This document shows, piece by piece, positions 47,546 through 59,559 of a stretch of DNA of 64,000 bases. Source of the stretch: Babylonia areolata (lineage: Eukaryota; Mollusca; Gastropoda; Neogastropoda; Buccinidae); NCBI RefSeq assembly GCF_041734735.1, contig NC_134883.1, positions 35,079,266 to 35,143,265 on the forward strand, given 5' to 3'. Each line of letters starts with the position of its first letter. Positions within the stretch are counted from its first letter, which is position 1. The notes below the pieces were generated by a model. The model had not been told where the DNA came from. It saw only the letters and a program-made list of their open reading frames with translations, and ran no database searches. The position numbers and the translations under genes were made by a program.

Positions 47546-50048
47546 ACATGCACACACACACCATCTTCAACACATACTTTTTCAACATGTAGCTGTTCTT
47601 ACCAAGATCTGTTACTGATAAAACAAACCATTTGTACAGGTTGTGATGGAGGATTCCCCTACCTGATCGCTGGAAAGTATGCGGAAGACTTTGGACTGGT
47701 TTTGGAATCTGAAAACCATTACAGGAGTTTTGACAGAGACTGTGATACTCCTGCTTCTGCTGCCCGATACTACTCCACAAAATATGAATATATTGGCGGC
47801 TACTATGGAGGGTAGGTGTTCTGTTCACTGTCATCATCACAGCTCTGTATATTGCTGTCATGATAGTTACCCCCCACATTCACTCGTATGTACACGGGTG
47901 GGCTTTTAAATGTATGACCGTTTTTACCCCGCCTTGTAGGCAGCCATATTCCGTTTTCAGGGGTGTGCGAGCTGGGTGTGTTCTCGTTTCCATAACCCAG
48001 TTACACTGAAGATAATTACCATTTGATGATTCACAGTGATGTTACACAGACTGAATTTATTGTCTGTTTTCACTTGGAATGCCAAGATCACAAATCTATA
48101 CATGATCTTAGAGATTTTGTTCTATGATGTGATGTTTCAAGAGCAAAAGAGAATGTGTAAGTTTGTTAACACATCTTGATATGAGACTGAAAGACTGGTT
48201 CACCAAATGCATGTTCTTGATTCTAACACAAGGTTACTTTCATGTGACATTCTGTTGTTTTTCATGTGGTACTCACTGTGTTGTGTTTCCTTCGCTACTC
48301 AGCATTCAGTAGATACACCACAACTTAATTCAAACAGTTTTACGAAGAAAATAAGTACAGATTCTGAAAAAAGTGGCAAAATTGATGTAATTATTTACTG
48401 TTCTTCTTCTCCTCTGTTGGTGGGCTGCAACTCCCATGTTCACTTGTAGTGGGCTTTTACATGTATTACTGTTATTACCCTGCCATGTAGGCAGCCATAC
48501 TCCATTTTTGGGGATGTGCATGCTGAGTATGATCTTGTTTCCATAACCCACCGGATGGTGACATGAATTACAGGATTTTTAACTTGTGTATTTGATTTTC
48601 TGCTTGTGTATACACACAAGGGGGTTCAGGCACAAGCAGGTGTGCACATATATTGACCTGGGAGATGGGAAAAATCTTCACCCTTTACCCACCAGGCGCC
48701 GTTACTGAGATTCAAATCCAGAACCCTCAAATTGAAAGTCCAACACTGTAATCATTTGGCTGTTGTGCCAGTCCACTGGTCCTATAGTCATTGGTCCTTT
48801 ATTCTGACGGAAATGATTAGCAAAATTACCATTTTAATGATATAATCATAATTCCTATATTTCTTGTGCTTTCTCAGGAATACATGGCATGATTACTATC
48901 ATTATAACTTTCATTATCATTATTCCTCTGATTTTTAAAAACATTTTAACAGAAGTATAAGCTAAGATTAATATGATTACAATAATGATACAACAGTCAT
49001 TGTTTCTTTATTCTGATAAGAGATATTTGGGAAGATCACAATCATTGCAATATCACTCTTAAATGATTTTTTCTTCCATTTTCCAGCTGCAATGAAGAGT
49101 TGATGCGGCTGGCGCTGTACGAGAATGGCCCTCTAGCGGTGGGCTTTGAGGTCTTGGATGACTTTTATAACTACCAGACGGGCATCTACCATCACACGGG
49201 CCTGACACGGGGCTTCTTTCCCTTTGAACTGACCGATCATGCTGTGCTGGTGGTGGGCTATGGGGTGGAGAAAACCACAGGTCAGTTCTGATGATCGTCT
49301 GATAGTCAGAGAAAGTTTTGATATTTACTTATTTTTAATCAACCATCTATACTCATGGGTTCACTTCTGATGATTGTGTTATTGCCGGAGAAACATTTTG
49401 TTGTTGTTGTTACTGTTGTTTGTTGTTTTTTATTATCTATTTAAACTAATACATTATCCAGATAAGTTGGTAAGTAGGTAGGAAGCTGCATGTTGAATTG
49501 TTTGGTGTGTAAATGCAGGCATCTGGAAGGCAGAATATTCATCCATCCTAATCCTGCTTCAGAGCTATTTTATTTTATGGCCGAACCCTTTATCTTGGGT
49601 GGGGATGGCTGAGTTGTAATATTGAACAATTTGCATTGGCTGAGGTACAGGGGCCACTTCACTTCAGTTCATGTCAATACCGAAACAAAGCAAAATAAAG
49701 AGAATGTCAACCTGCCAAGATGCCATTACAGAAATCTGCATTATACAGAAATACACCCACCCATGCTTCATTCAGAACATCAAAATAAATCTTGCTTGTG
49801 TGTGCAATAGTCATTTGTGAGTCACTGGTATCTGCTGTTTCAGAATGAGAATAACCTTATTGTCTCAGTAAGAGATATGAAATGTAGTGAAGTCTGTGAT
49901 ACATACAGATTACAAGCAAGACCGTACAATTTTGACATACAACATACATAACAAAACCACACATAACAAAGTTATGGCAAAGCAAGTCCAATAATGTTAT
50001 CACCCTTCCACTATTTAAAACACACACACACACTAACACACATGCATG

Positions 50049-50083
<35 letters not shown>

Positions 50084-50367
50084 TGATTAAAATGTACATA
50101 AATATGAGTCACCATTGCAGTCTTTGTTTTTTTTGTGTGTGTTTTTTTGTGTGTGTGTGTGTGTGTTACTGAAATATCTGTAGAACTGCTGTCAGATGTC
50201 TTCAAACTGAAATGCCTGTGTGTTTTGCAGGAGAGAAGTTCTGGATCACCAAGAACAGCTGGGGAACCACATGGGGTGAAGACGGCTTCTTCCGCATCCG
50301 CCGTGGCAACGATGAGTGTGGCTTTGAGAGCGTTGCTGTTCAGTCGACTCCCATCATTTCTCTTTAA
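37961..50367 (+). CDS. CTSC: Cathepsin C (dipeptidyl peptidase 1), nine exons, with an in-frame TAG in exon 6
   Basis: Lysosomal papain-family peptidase that removes N-terminal dipeptides and activates other proteases. Exons: 37961-38150, 42258-42355, 42995-43230, 44989-45132, 45778-45896, 46370-46501, 47640-47811, 49087-49280 and 50231-50367. All introns are GT-AG and phases match throughout, giving about 473 codons (human 463). Residues 1-29 are a signal peptide. [20 protein letters not shown] starts the exclusion domain, whose N-terminal Asp is essential in the family. The peptidase domain begins at [18 protein letters not shown]. Catalytic residues are Cys in [10 protein letters not shown] (exon 6), His in [12 protein letters not shown] (exon 8) and Asn in [15 protein letters not shown] (exon 9). 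Two oddities: TAG at 46468-46470 replaces the Gln of the SPQ-V motif, and [10 protein letters not shown] in exon 7 replaces the usual EEACFPYTG. Either the gene is recently inactivated or this is a null allele or an error. TAA ends the frame at 50365-50367. Confidence 0.9.
39035..39408 (-). mobile_element. tRNA-derived SINE, second family
   Basis: On the minus strand GTGGCAAAGTGGTTAGCATC resembles an A box and ACGTTCTAATCCC resembles a B box. The body runs about 300 bases and ends in a CATCATCAC repeat near 39050. It has no similarity to the SINE at 40160. Confidence 0.6.
40160..40535 (+). mobile_element. tRNA-derived SINE, best full-length copy
   Basis: The tRNA-like head has an A box around TGTCGAATGGTTAAAGCG and a B box GGGTTCGAATC. 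The body contains GATCTCCCCGGTCAACATC, TTAAAGATCCTGTAATCC and GGGTTATGGAAACAAGAACA, with a 3' part AAGCGGAGTATGGCTGCCTA. It ends in GCAGAAGAAG. At least seven other pieces of this family are in the window: 11040, 44840, 47862, 48395, 55660 (doubtful), 58497 and 59158. The head is not a working tRNA gene. Confidence 0.9.
40676..40721. repeat. (CA)n microsatellite
   Basis: About 23 CA units in cathepsin C intron 1. A (GT)n partner of about 27 units lies at 40877-40930, giving two complementary tracts about 155 bases apart. The short stretches flanking the two tracts, CAAGGTCATC-GAG and its reverse complement, also look related. Confidence 0.9.
41539..41898 (+). repeat. Tandem repeat, about 106-bp unit, four copies
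   Basis: Each unit contains GAACATCTCAGCCAGTAC, CTGATTTACAGCAGGTACAG and a T-rich stretch TATATAATTTTTTATATACA. The copies differ at a few bases. It lies in cathepsin C intron 1. Confidence 0.9.
41897..41982. repeat. (AC)n(AT)n compound microsatellite
   Basis: About 22 AC units pass directly into about 21 AT units at the end of the 106-bp tandem array. A C22 run lies at 42145-42165 further along. Confidence 0.95.
43563..43650 (+). pseudogene. Decayed duplicate of cathepsin C exon 3
   Basis: In intron 3, the frame beginning at about 43567 reads [20 protein letters not shown], then a stop. It corresponds to [20 protein letters not shown] of exon 3 and at DNA level shares AAATCATGCC-GGCTGGTCACA. 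No usable splice sites flank it. It is a relic of exon duplication, with TSYCN closer to the vertebrate TTYCN than the present exon is. Confidence 0.75.
44030..44585 (+). mobile_element. MITE, single complete copy in cathepsin C intron 3
   Basis: It matches the MITE nested in the mariner element (17709-18233 plus its right end) almost base for base. It starts GACTTACTTGTGTAAACAAA and ends TATCACAAGTGAGTC followed by TTGAAGGCCTTGCCTCTCTT. Flanking CATCATTTTT and AAAATGATG are inverted with respect to each other. There is no coding frame. Confidence 0.8.
44588..44830. mobile_element. Interspersed repeat with a TATATAG-GCCTAA motif
   Basis: It contains ATATTTATATAGTGCCTAA, CAAGCTCTAAGCACTTTACA and ACAGGCTGCCTACCTGGG, a pattern I know from dispersed mollusc repeats, joined to a partial tRNA-type SINE on its right. 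There is no second copy in this window. Confidence 0.5.
44840..44968 (-). mobile_element. tRNA-type SINE fragment next to exon 4
   Basis: The minus-strand middle part of the 40160 family (GGGTTATGGAAACAAGAACA, AAGATCCTGTAGTC, CAGAAGATTAAATACACACA). It ends only about 20 bases before the exon 4 acceptor of cathepsin C (TTTTTCAG at 44981-44988). Confidence 0.8.
46740..47110. repeat. GATGATGA/GAGGAGGA minisatellite-like tract
   Basis: About six irregular units of roughly 60 bases, each with AATGATGATGATGAAA, ATTGACGAGG and GAGGAGAAGGAGGA. A shorter related piece lies at 47281-47360. It is in cathepsin C intron 6. Confidence 0.8.
47499..47564. repeat. (CA)n microsatellite
   Basis: CA units with TA interruptions in cathepsin C intron 6, about 75 bases before exon 7. 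Confidence 0.9.
47862..48000 (-). mobile_element. tRNA-type SINE, 3' half
   Basis: The reverse complement matches the 3' half of the 40160 family (GGGTTATGGAAAC, AGCGGAATATGGCTGCCTAC-like, GTGAATGTGGG). Confidence 0.75.
48395..48780 (-). mobile_element. tRNA-type SINE, near full length
   Basis: The reverse complement follows the 40160 SINE from the tRNA-like head (TGGATTTGAATCTC B box region) to the tail with GAAGAAGAAC. It is diverged by many substitutions. It lies in cathepsin C intron 7. Confidence 0.8.
50020..50081. repeat. (CA)n microsatellite
   Basis: CA units with CATGCATG interruptions in cathepsin C intron 8. A short (GT)n lies at 50135-50166. Confidence 0.9.
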
Positions 50368-52435
50368 TACTGTGTGCTGTAATGTCTTTCATTGGTGACT
50401 TACTGTGATATGTTACATGCCATAGCGCCTTTTTTCTTTTCTTTTCCTTTTTTTTTAATGTGGGTTCAGTTGTTATTTTTATCAGATTTTCCATATGTAA
50501 TATATTACAATTTTGGGGAGTTAGGAAATGCATGTGTAAACAAAATGACATAATGAGACAAAGTGGAAAAAACAAAACTAACATCTCGGACATTAAACTT
50601 AAAGTGACATGATGTTTTTTCCTTGTAATGGATTCCCTTGACATGCATATGTCAGGGATAAAACTGCAGACTGGAAAATCTGCAAGTTAAGATAGGGTGT
50701 GGTAAAAAAAAATTGTCAGTGAGCATGCTGCAATGGGAACACTGTCCTCAATGATGTCCCTTGAATTTCTCTGCTTTGCTGTTTGTTATGTTTAGTTGCT
50801 TAATATACGGTGGGCAAAAGACTGTCTTTTGGTAACAAAAAGTAACTAAAAGGTAATTTTAGCGAGCAGTGTATCACAGCTCTGGGTATTTTTTTCGTAT
50901 ATATTTGCTAACAGATGTTGCTTATGGTGTTATGAGTACTGGTGTTATGAGTACTGAAATCAGAATCCATATTGAAGATTTATGTGCCATGTGAAGATAA
51001 ATGTACAATGTCAAGTTTCACAAATATAAAACACTGATTTGTTGAAATATTTTGCTTTTCATAACTAAATCAAGGATCAAAAAGGGGACCAGATGGAGCC
51101 AAAAATTTCCGTGAGCAGTTTTTTGTTCTAATGTTAGTAAATGGAAGTCTGAATTTCTACTTTTTTTGTTACCTCTGTTTGTTAGTATTATTTTAAATGT
51201 GCTAAGATCAGGCTATTTATTACCCCATTTACGCTTACAGTTGTAGGACCTAGACACAAGTAGGGTAAGTATGGGTAATTGCGAACAGCGTGAAATTGCG
51301 AAGGATACATATACCACCCCACTTTGAAGCGTTCTTAACAGTTGCATTTTACAATTTAACGTTTGCTTCAACCTTTTCCTAATACCTTAATAAATATCCA
51401 TTTCAAAGAACCAGTCAAACATCAGCTATTTCTGGCTATTTCTTCTCTTCACGCACCACTGCCAACCAAGGCTACAAACATACTCTCAAAATCCTAAAAT
51501 CAAGAGAAGCAAGTTGTAGGACTTGAACTTTGACACAATTTAAAATAGTTTTATTTTGGTTGGAGATGTTGAATGAGCATTACCAGTTCTGGGAGAATTT
51601 AAGAAAAAAACATATTGGTGAGAGATCAGAAACTCAGTTTTAACAGGAATCTGCAAAATATTGTCGTTTGCAATTAGACCATAGGATATTTTGATGCGAG
51701 TCTATTTGCAAACAATGCTGTACAGTTACTGAGCACTGTCAAAAGAGTGTTTGTGTGCAATGTGGGGTGTGTGTGTTTAAACATTTATGTGTTTGTGTGC
51801 ATGTGTGATCAAAACCAACAACATTCTAGTGGGATGTTCAAATAATACGTTATGTCTAATGAGTTAAAGGCCTGCTTCTGTTTTTATTGTCTACATGTAT
51901 CCAAAGCCATCATTTGCATTTACACTTGCCTGTTCGCATTTACCCTCAAGCACCATTGCTATTTCAAACGTCGACAAAACGTTGAAAAGTATGAGCAGAT
52001 GAACCTTTCCTGGTGCTACCAGTTGGAGAAAGCCTTAAAACACAAAAGAACTACGTTAGACTGTCATACATTTTATTATCTTTACAGTACACACGTTGAG
52101 ATTGTCGCTTCAACTGGTTCGTTCGCAGTTATCCATACCTACCCTATGATAAAACCAAATAATGATGTCATTTTCATCATATCCAAGCAAAACAAATTTT
52201 TCAGTAAATCTTTAGGTTATTTAACAATTTTCATTTAATATACACTGAATGTGTTTTCAGAAAAGATGGTAACACATTTCTGAAACAGGCTCTCCCTATT
52301 TTATTTGTGACCTCCATGTTTGTGAAGCCTGAATGGTACAGATGACATTTGAGTAGTCTGTATCTAGGGTGGTAGTTAATCAGATTGCAGTGCTGAAGAG
52401 AAAATACATCTTCTGTCAATTATTGTACACAATTT
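50368..52435. other. Cathepsin C 3' flank, no further gene seen
   Basis: AT-rich. Possible polyadenylation signals are ATTAAA near 50592 and AATAAA near 51390; neither can be chosen without transcripts. A 128-codon open stretch at 51852-52238 has no recognisable motif. Confidence 0.5.
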
Positions 52436-52439
52436 TGTG

Positions 52440-52790
52440 ATTTGCATTCCTCCACATTTTCGACTATGGTTCTAGTCAGCTATGTTCCTCCACATTTTTC
52501 TGCTTTGGTTCTAGTCAGTGAAGTATGTTCCTCCACATTTTTCTGCTTTGGTTCTAGTTGGCGAAGTATGTTCCTCCACATTTTCCTGCTTTGGTTCTAG
52601 TTGGCGAAGTATATTTCTCCACATTTTTCTGCTTTGGTTCTAGTCGGCAAATTATGTTCCTCCACATTTTTCTGCTTTGGTTCTAGTCGGCTAAGTATGT
52701 TCCTCTAAATTTTTTACTTTGGTTCTAGTCAGCTATGTAACTCCACATTTTTGACTTTGGTTTTACTTCTTGTTAGCCAAGTGTAATGGG
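52440..52790 (+). repeat. Minisatellite, about 45-bp unit, eight copies
   Basis: Units contain GTTCCTCCACATTTTTCTGC and TTTGGTTCTAGTCGGC-AAG. Outer copies are the most diverged. Confidence 0.9.
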
Positions 52791-52799
52791 GTCACCCTG

Positions 52800-53555
52800 A
52801 ACTAGAATTTATACAGTTAGCTGGTCTGGGAAGTGAGAAAAAGAAACAAGCTGTTTGTTAATATGTTAAGGCTCCACATTTACTGTGTAATATGCAACGT
52901 GTGATCACAAATCAAACTTAAGTACTTCGCACTGCAGAAGAGAAAATTTAATGCTTTAACAGATATTTTTCTTCTTTCTTTGCTAAATACCATAAGTACA
53001 GGTACACTGCTAAAGTGAGCTTAAGCCCAGGTTTAATGAATAATGACAAGTTATCACTGTTCAGGAAATGAAAAAAGAAAAAAAGCTGTTTGTTTCAATG
53101 TAACATACCATGAGCTTAGATATGTTCATCACAGCACTCAGAGCTCTAACTTCCAGTATATTGTCCAGATAGAGTACAACACAATGTTTATCTTTTAATA
53201 AGGAGATTTGATTTTTACATTGATTACATTGATTGTTTTTAATTATATCTTTCTGTTTGTAAGAAATGCTACATGTTGCATACAGTTCAATAAGTGTGAT
53301 ATTGTTTACTTTACAGTGTACTTGTTTCAGATTCAACAAATTTTTACTTTGCTGTACAACTGGTTGGAAGTGTTGTGAATTGCGTTTTGAATGATCAAGT
53401 TCTTTATAACAATTCAACAGAGAGAGATCAGAGAAAATGAAGCACAAAATCAGTTTAACAATATAACAAAAATGACAACACTGACCTGTCTTAACAAGAA
53501 GACTGTGAAACAGACTGCAAGTGAGGTGCATTAAGAGAGAAAGGAGACATGAAGG
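52800..53555. other. AT-rich DNA with no gene recognised
   Basis: A 156-codon minus-strand open stretch (53061-53531) has no motif, good start context or splice partner. Confidence 0.4.
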
Positions 53556-53559
53556 AAGA

Positions 53560-53985
53560 CACCTGGGTTACACGTGAGGGACATTGTGAGGGATAGTAGA
53601 CAGAAGGTGGCGCAGTCAGTGAGATATTGTTTGGTGCTTTACAGAAAAATCCAGATTTTCATCAGTGGAAGTATTCTTCAGATTCGCTGGCCAGACAGAA
53701 TCACTAATGAAGAACTGTGGGAACAAACAAGACTGCAGCCCCCAGAAGAAGAGATCCCCCAAAGACACTGGACAGGCCAAATGCTCTGCAAGTCTGTATC
53801 TAGTGAAACAAGGCAAGCCCTCACCTGGAACCTGCAAGCAAAAAAAAGGAAATGAAGTCATCTAAGATATACATGGAGGCAGATATGAAAAGAACAGGCC
53901 ATACCTGGGGAAAGCTAGAGTGACTGGCACAGGACTCGGATGGCTAGAGAGCGCTTGCTGGTGGCCAGTGTCCCAGATAGGGGGA
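53560..53985 (+). mobile_element. LINE C-terminal relic (RTE-like tail)
   Basis: It reads ILQIRWPDRITNEELWEQT, then PQRHWTGQMLCKSV, then RQALTWNLQAKKRK, and after a stop, residues like WGKLE and AQDSDG. This is the end region of a LINE protein with the IRWP...LW...RRGRP-type layout. A G14 run follows at 53989-54003. Confidence 0.7.
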
Positions 53986-54249
53986 GGGGGGGGGGGGGGG
54001 GGGCAACAGGTGCAAGTGAGATGAGGCATCACAGACTAGAGGAGAATGGGGGGGAGGGGGTTTGGAGGGGACACCAAGATAGATTACAAATGAGGCACAG
54101 AAAGAGAAAAAAAAAAGATTTGAGTTGTACACACACACACACACAAGAGGATATAATAGATGTGAGGTGCATTTTTGTGTTTATGTTCAGTGATGTGCAG
54201 ACTTCATGGCAAGATCCCATTATCATGAAAGGAGTTTACAACTGAATGA

Positions 54250-57200
54250 CTGTCCAACAGTCCTACCGTGACATACCACAGACAAAAAATCAATTCAAAC
54301 ATTCCAGCACAGATGATTTTAAAATGAATTACTTTGTGTCATGTCTTTTATTACATCAGAGTTTTAAAAAACAAAGCAATGCATTTCATACAAATGTGTA
54401 CTGATAAAATAAATCAGGTCCTGTCTGCATTGGGGCCATATTAATAACTAGAAAACCACTTGGAAAGATGGGGTGTGGGGAGGGGGCAATGGGAAAACAC
54501 AGTGCTATTTCCTGTGACACCCTGCACTGTACTCACCTTCACTGTCCATGCATAGGACTTGTGAGCTACGTGCAGCTCCCACACCTCTCACAATGCTAGT
54601 TTCTCAAAACACACTCGAGCTAATCACAAACATAACTCAAGTATTTACACAACAGTGTTAGATATCATCACATACCATCATCTGTACCAGAATGAACGAG
54701 TGGGTGCCAGTGCTGTGCAGTCAGTGACCCAGAGCTGGATTCTCTTTACCCATCACTGATGCCTGACCCTCAGAGATAGGGAGGGAGGAATGGAGGGAAT
54801 GAGAGAGAGAGAGAAAGATAAAGAGAGAAAGTCCATTTGAGATTTGTTGGTTTCTTTTTAATCACAGATTCTGTTTGCAAGCCTTACAGCCACCAGATCA
54901 ACTTTTCAAAAACATACATATATATATATATATATAACATTAATTCATAATCTCATTCAAAACAGGTTTAAAGAAATGGTGAAATTGCGTAACTTAAATC
55001 TGGGGACACTCACTCTCTCTAATCACACATTGATCACTGATATAAACTACATTATCCAGTCTGTGAAAACAAGCTTTTTACAACACACAAACAAACAAAC
55101 AAATAAATAAATAAATACTGTACAAAATCTGAAATGATTGCAACAGCAAATAGACCCAGTCAAAGCCACATGCGTATTTAGCAGTATATTTACATGTTTA
55201 ATCATTTTCTTGTTAATATTTCAATTCTCTATCACACATTAACAAAAGTTAACTGTACTTCGATGTGGAGACAATACAAAAAAAAACAACTTTTCCACAG
55301 TATGAAATTTTTTCCATCTTTGAAAAGAAAGAAATACACGCCTCTAATAACAGGGACAATGACTCAAATATTCTCAGAAACTGTAGCAAACTTTCACATC
55401 AATTATTATTATTGGAATAAAAGATATATATATACAAGTAAAAAACAACGAAACATTACAGGAATATTCATACCAGATTGAAAGGATCTGACATCTTTCT
55501 GGATCAATACTGCTGTAAGCAGGACTTCGCCTTATTCTGCCCATGGTTTCAACACTTGTGATCTACAGATTATTCGAGTGTCCATAATCTCTTGTGATTA
55601 CTGATTTGCCTGGATGCACTGAAAACAAAGATATCTCAGGTCATTTATGCCTCAATGATGGAGTATGGTTGCCTAAATGTTGGGCAAAACCAGATCCACA
55701 GCTCCCTTACAGAAGAAACAAGTACACCAAGTGAGTTGCAGCCCAGGAAAATGGAGGGTCCTCAAAAGGTCTCTTGACAGTTTCAAAACTAATTTCAATC
55801 ACTTGTACAAATTAAAATTCTTCAGGCGCACAATTTGGGAAAACAAAATTATGCAAACTAGTTTTGCACAAGAGCTATTCTGTAAAGCAACAACAAAAAC
55901 TTATTCAAAGAGCTCTCACTTCTCACTATGAAAAAGTAAAGGTACATGGCTGCACTGCATATCCTGTCCCTGAACAGGAGACAGTATTAAGCTCCCTGTC
56001 TTTGCCTTGCTCCGTCTGTCTGTTCCTTCACTCTTACATCCATTGAAAAAGAAAAAAATCACCCACTGGGTTGTCAGCACTTCTCATTAAGCCAGATAAA
56101 GCTGCATGTAGGTGCTCCACTGGTTCTCTACTCTCTTCTCGCCCCCACCCTTCCTAACACCATCCCATATCCCCACCACCCCACCCAGAATCACATCCCC
56201 AACCTTGCCACCCCCATCCCAAACCTCTATCTGTTGCGACAACATATGTATCATCAATATTATCAGAAATTCGAATATCAACTATCAAGTTCTAAGCATC
56301 ATTTGCAATAATCCTGCACAGAGCATAAACTGTACTTGCCACTTCAGTAATCCGTAAGTTGTTGACACTGATGGCAGATACAGCAAATGTGGAAGAAATA
56401 AGGACCTTTCACTTCATAATTAGACATCTCAGAAAAAATTATGAAAGCAACAAAAAGAATCAGAGCAACTTCAGTGAACCTTGTATGCCCCTGACATGAC
56501 AGGGATGCTTCTTTGATCAGTTACTCAAAAGGAAAATGACATGAGTGTTTCACGCCAGGTGAAAAACTGTTCAGATAGCTTTGTGTCTGTGATGTGAATG
56601 CACCTACAAGGATCGCTTCAACTTTACATCCTGTAATTTCCCATCTATAAGGTGCTCCTGTATATGGGGTGCATCCCTTAAATTTTAGAACATTTCATGA
56701 AAAATCCTCTAAGATGATGCATCCATGTATTGAGTGCCATCTAACTTTGAAAACATAGCAAAATCTTAAACTCAATGGTGACTAAAAACAAAAGTTATCC
56801 CCAAAGAAAGCTGTCTCCCAATAAAACTAATGTGTGTTGAAAGCCATCACCAAACATACAGAAACACTGAGATGGCAGAATCTGTAGCAGATTCCACCCA
56901 ATTCTTCAACCTACCTAATAAAAACAACAAATACAAAACAAAACAACCCCCCCACCACCACCACCCCCAAAAAACAACAAAAAAACACACACACAAAGAA
57001 ACCAAGGCTGACTGAGTAATCTAACTTTTGAGATCATTAATAAATCAAAAGCCAGTTCATTTCAACTGACAGTGGTTACCTAATATTCACCTGTCCTGAC
57101 CTTATGCCTTTCCCTTGCTTGGTAAGAGTACCTCGGAAGAAAGTGATCTGGAGATAACTCTTCCAACATGTCAATTTTAAGTTACTGTCCCCTTAAATAC

Positions 57201-58490
57201 ACCTTTTTCATGGGCAGCAATGACAAATCTGTCTTGAAAACTTTCTTGGTAGGGATGTGCTTCAGTAGTTGGCACACAATCTCAGAGCTCAAAAGAACTT
57301 GGTCGCCATGTCATGATGGTTAACTGTAATGCCACGGGCCCCCGATACTGTGAGAATCAAACAAATGGCTTATCTCACAGAGAAATGAAGACAAAGAAAA
57401 CAGGCATGCATTGCTGATTTTGGCGATTCTGGTTCATGGAAACTGAACCAGTTTTGTAACTGCATGTTCAAAAACACGCTGTGCTGCTACCATGTTCCTG
57501 TCCGTTGCATGAACTTTGTACAGCCGTCTGTCCGAAAAAACAACACAACAATCATTCTTGGGTTTGAAAATAGCCCACATCAGAAACTATTACTATGCTG
57601 ATACATACAATGATGCACTGTTAGTTTGACCTCAAAGAATAATTCAAGAGAGCAAGCTATATCTGACAACACTTTGGGCAACATTTATTTTTTCTACTTC
57701 TTTATTTATGATTAGTTTTTGTTGTTTTTGTTTTTTAGGAGGTGGGGGCAAACCTAATATGAAAAAACAATACTAATATTGAAAAGCAAACTCTGCCAAT
57801 AGGGAAACATGCCACTGATATCCAGTTACAGTGGTTTTGATCTTAATTTCTATTTCTTTTAAGAATATGGCACCAATGTTTCAAAGAGAAATCACCTATC
57901 TGTAAACATTATTTCATGCAGACAAAAAAGTATTAATACCACAAATGTCATCTTTATTACTAAACACTACCTGCTTAGAAAATAAGATCGTCTCTGTGTG
58001 TGCACCAAATCTGTCATTTCTTCAACACTATCTTAATTGCAGCTACACAAAATATATGATTACTGAATACCACATGGAGTCCTAAAAATAACTAAACACA
58101 AAGTCACTTCATGTTTAATGAGAGATCTATGTTTCTGCAATGTTGTTCTTTAAGTGATGAAACATGCATGCTTTAAAACTGCTAAAAACCTCTTCTAAAA
58201 TGTATCAAACGTAATAAGCCTTAAGTCCTTTCAAAACCAAGAAACTATTCAGACCTAATCCTTTCCTGGTAATCATCTATTATCAATGACGACACTGACA
58301 ACAGCAATTAATTAAAAAGCTCACCAGACCAAGTTGTGTTGGACAAATCAACATCAACACAACTATGAAAACATATTAGAAAACAGTAGAATAAAAGTTC
58401 AAAAAGATAGCCAAGTTTTAATAATCAACCAATCGGGATGATTACAGCCCAACTGACCAAAGAAGGCCATCTCAAGCCTATCAAAACCAT
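54250..58490. other. Long AT-rich stretch with no gene recognised
   Basis: The plus strand is A-rich, with few transposon traces. A doubtful SINE piece lies at 55660-55750 (GAGTATGGTTGCCTAAAT) and (TA)n at 54919-54936. All open frames are short and of non-coding style. It could be intron or untranslated DNA of a minus-strand gene, but no exon was established. Confidence 0.5.
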
Positions 58491-58496
58491 AGGCCC

Positions 58497-58800
58497 CAAC
58501 AGCCGAGTTGTTAAAGTGTTGGGTCCTGGGTTCAAAACAAGGTCACAGCGTCTGGTGGTTTAAGGGTGGTGATTTTCGCAATCTCAGAGATCCACAGGTG
58601 TGCAGACCTGCTTGTGCCTGAACCCCCTTCTTGTGTATATGCACGCAGAAAATCAAATACCCACATTAAAGACTGCATGTTCCTTGTCAGCGTTTGGTGG
58701 ATTATGGAAACAAGAACATACCAGCATGCAAACCCCTGCAAACAGAGAAAAGCTGTCTGTATGCTGGGATTCAACTGGTAACTGTAAAACCCCACTCAAC
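58497..58800 (+). mobile_element. tRNA-type SINE copy
   Basis: It matches the 40160 family: a diverged head (GCCGAGTTGTTAAAGTGTTG, GGGTTCAAAAC), then GTGTGCAGACCTGCTTGTGC and GGATTATGGAAACAAGAACA. The 3' part is degraded. Confidence 0.8.
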
Positions 58801-59157
58801 TGAACAAGGCACTTGCAGTCCATGAAAGCAGTAGAAGAAAATGCCAATCAAAGATGAATACAAATAGCAGTACTCAAGTTTGTTTGATTTCCAGACAAAT
58901 TCAACAGCAGTGTTACTTGACCATTTCTGACAAGTCGTTCAGTGCCTGTCAAATACCACATACTGAAGGTCATCTTTCATGTTTCATCTGACGTTCAAAA
59001 CATTCACAATGTCCAACAACGTTTGTTACTAATGCGGTCGTCTGAAATGAATCATGCATTCATGTCCCTGATGAAGAATCACAAACTCTGCCTTCACTTT
59101 CAATCCAAACCAGTCTGACACAGACTTTACTTTTACACTTTCCAGACACAACCTGAG

Positions 59158-59555
59158 GGGTGCAACTGCCCAGTGATTAAAGCACTGGACTTTCAATCAA
59201 AGAGTCTTGGATTCGAATCCTGATCATTGCGCCTGGTAAATTAAGGGTGGAGACTTTTCTGATCTCCCAAGTCACCAGAACAGATGTGCAGACCTGCCTG
59301 AACCCTCTCTATGTGTAAATATACATACAAATACATAAGATCAAATATGCACATTAAAGATCCTGTAATCCAAGTCAGTGTTCTGTGGATTATGGAAACA
59401 AGGACATACCCAGCATGTACAGCCTGAAAACAAATTATGGTTGCCAATGTTGTAGGGTAAAAACAGTCATGCACAAAAAAAGCTTACTTGTACTGCATTG
59501 TAAATGAGTAAACATGGGAGTGGAGGTGTAGCCCATGAATGCAGAAGAGGACAGA
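59158..59555 (+). mobile_element. tRNA-type SINE, near full length
   Basis: Head GCCCAGTGATTAAAGCACTG with B box GGATTCGAATCC. The body has TTAAAGATCCTGTAATCC and GGATTATGGAAACAAGGACA. It ends in ATGCAGAAGAGGA. Confidence 0.85.
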
Positions 59556-59559
59556 CACA

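Noticed and set aside
51852-52238. A 128-codon gene downstream of cathepsin C
   Set aside because: AT-rich open stretch without motifs, acceptor or conserved style; probably chance.
52440-52790. CRISPR-like array of regular repeats
   Set aside because: Units are contiguous with no unique spacers, and the genome is animal. It is a minisatellite.
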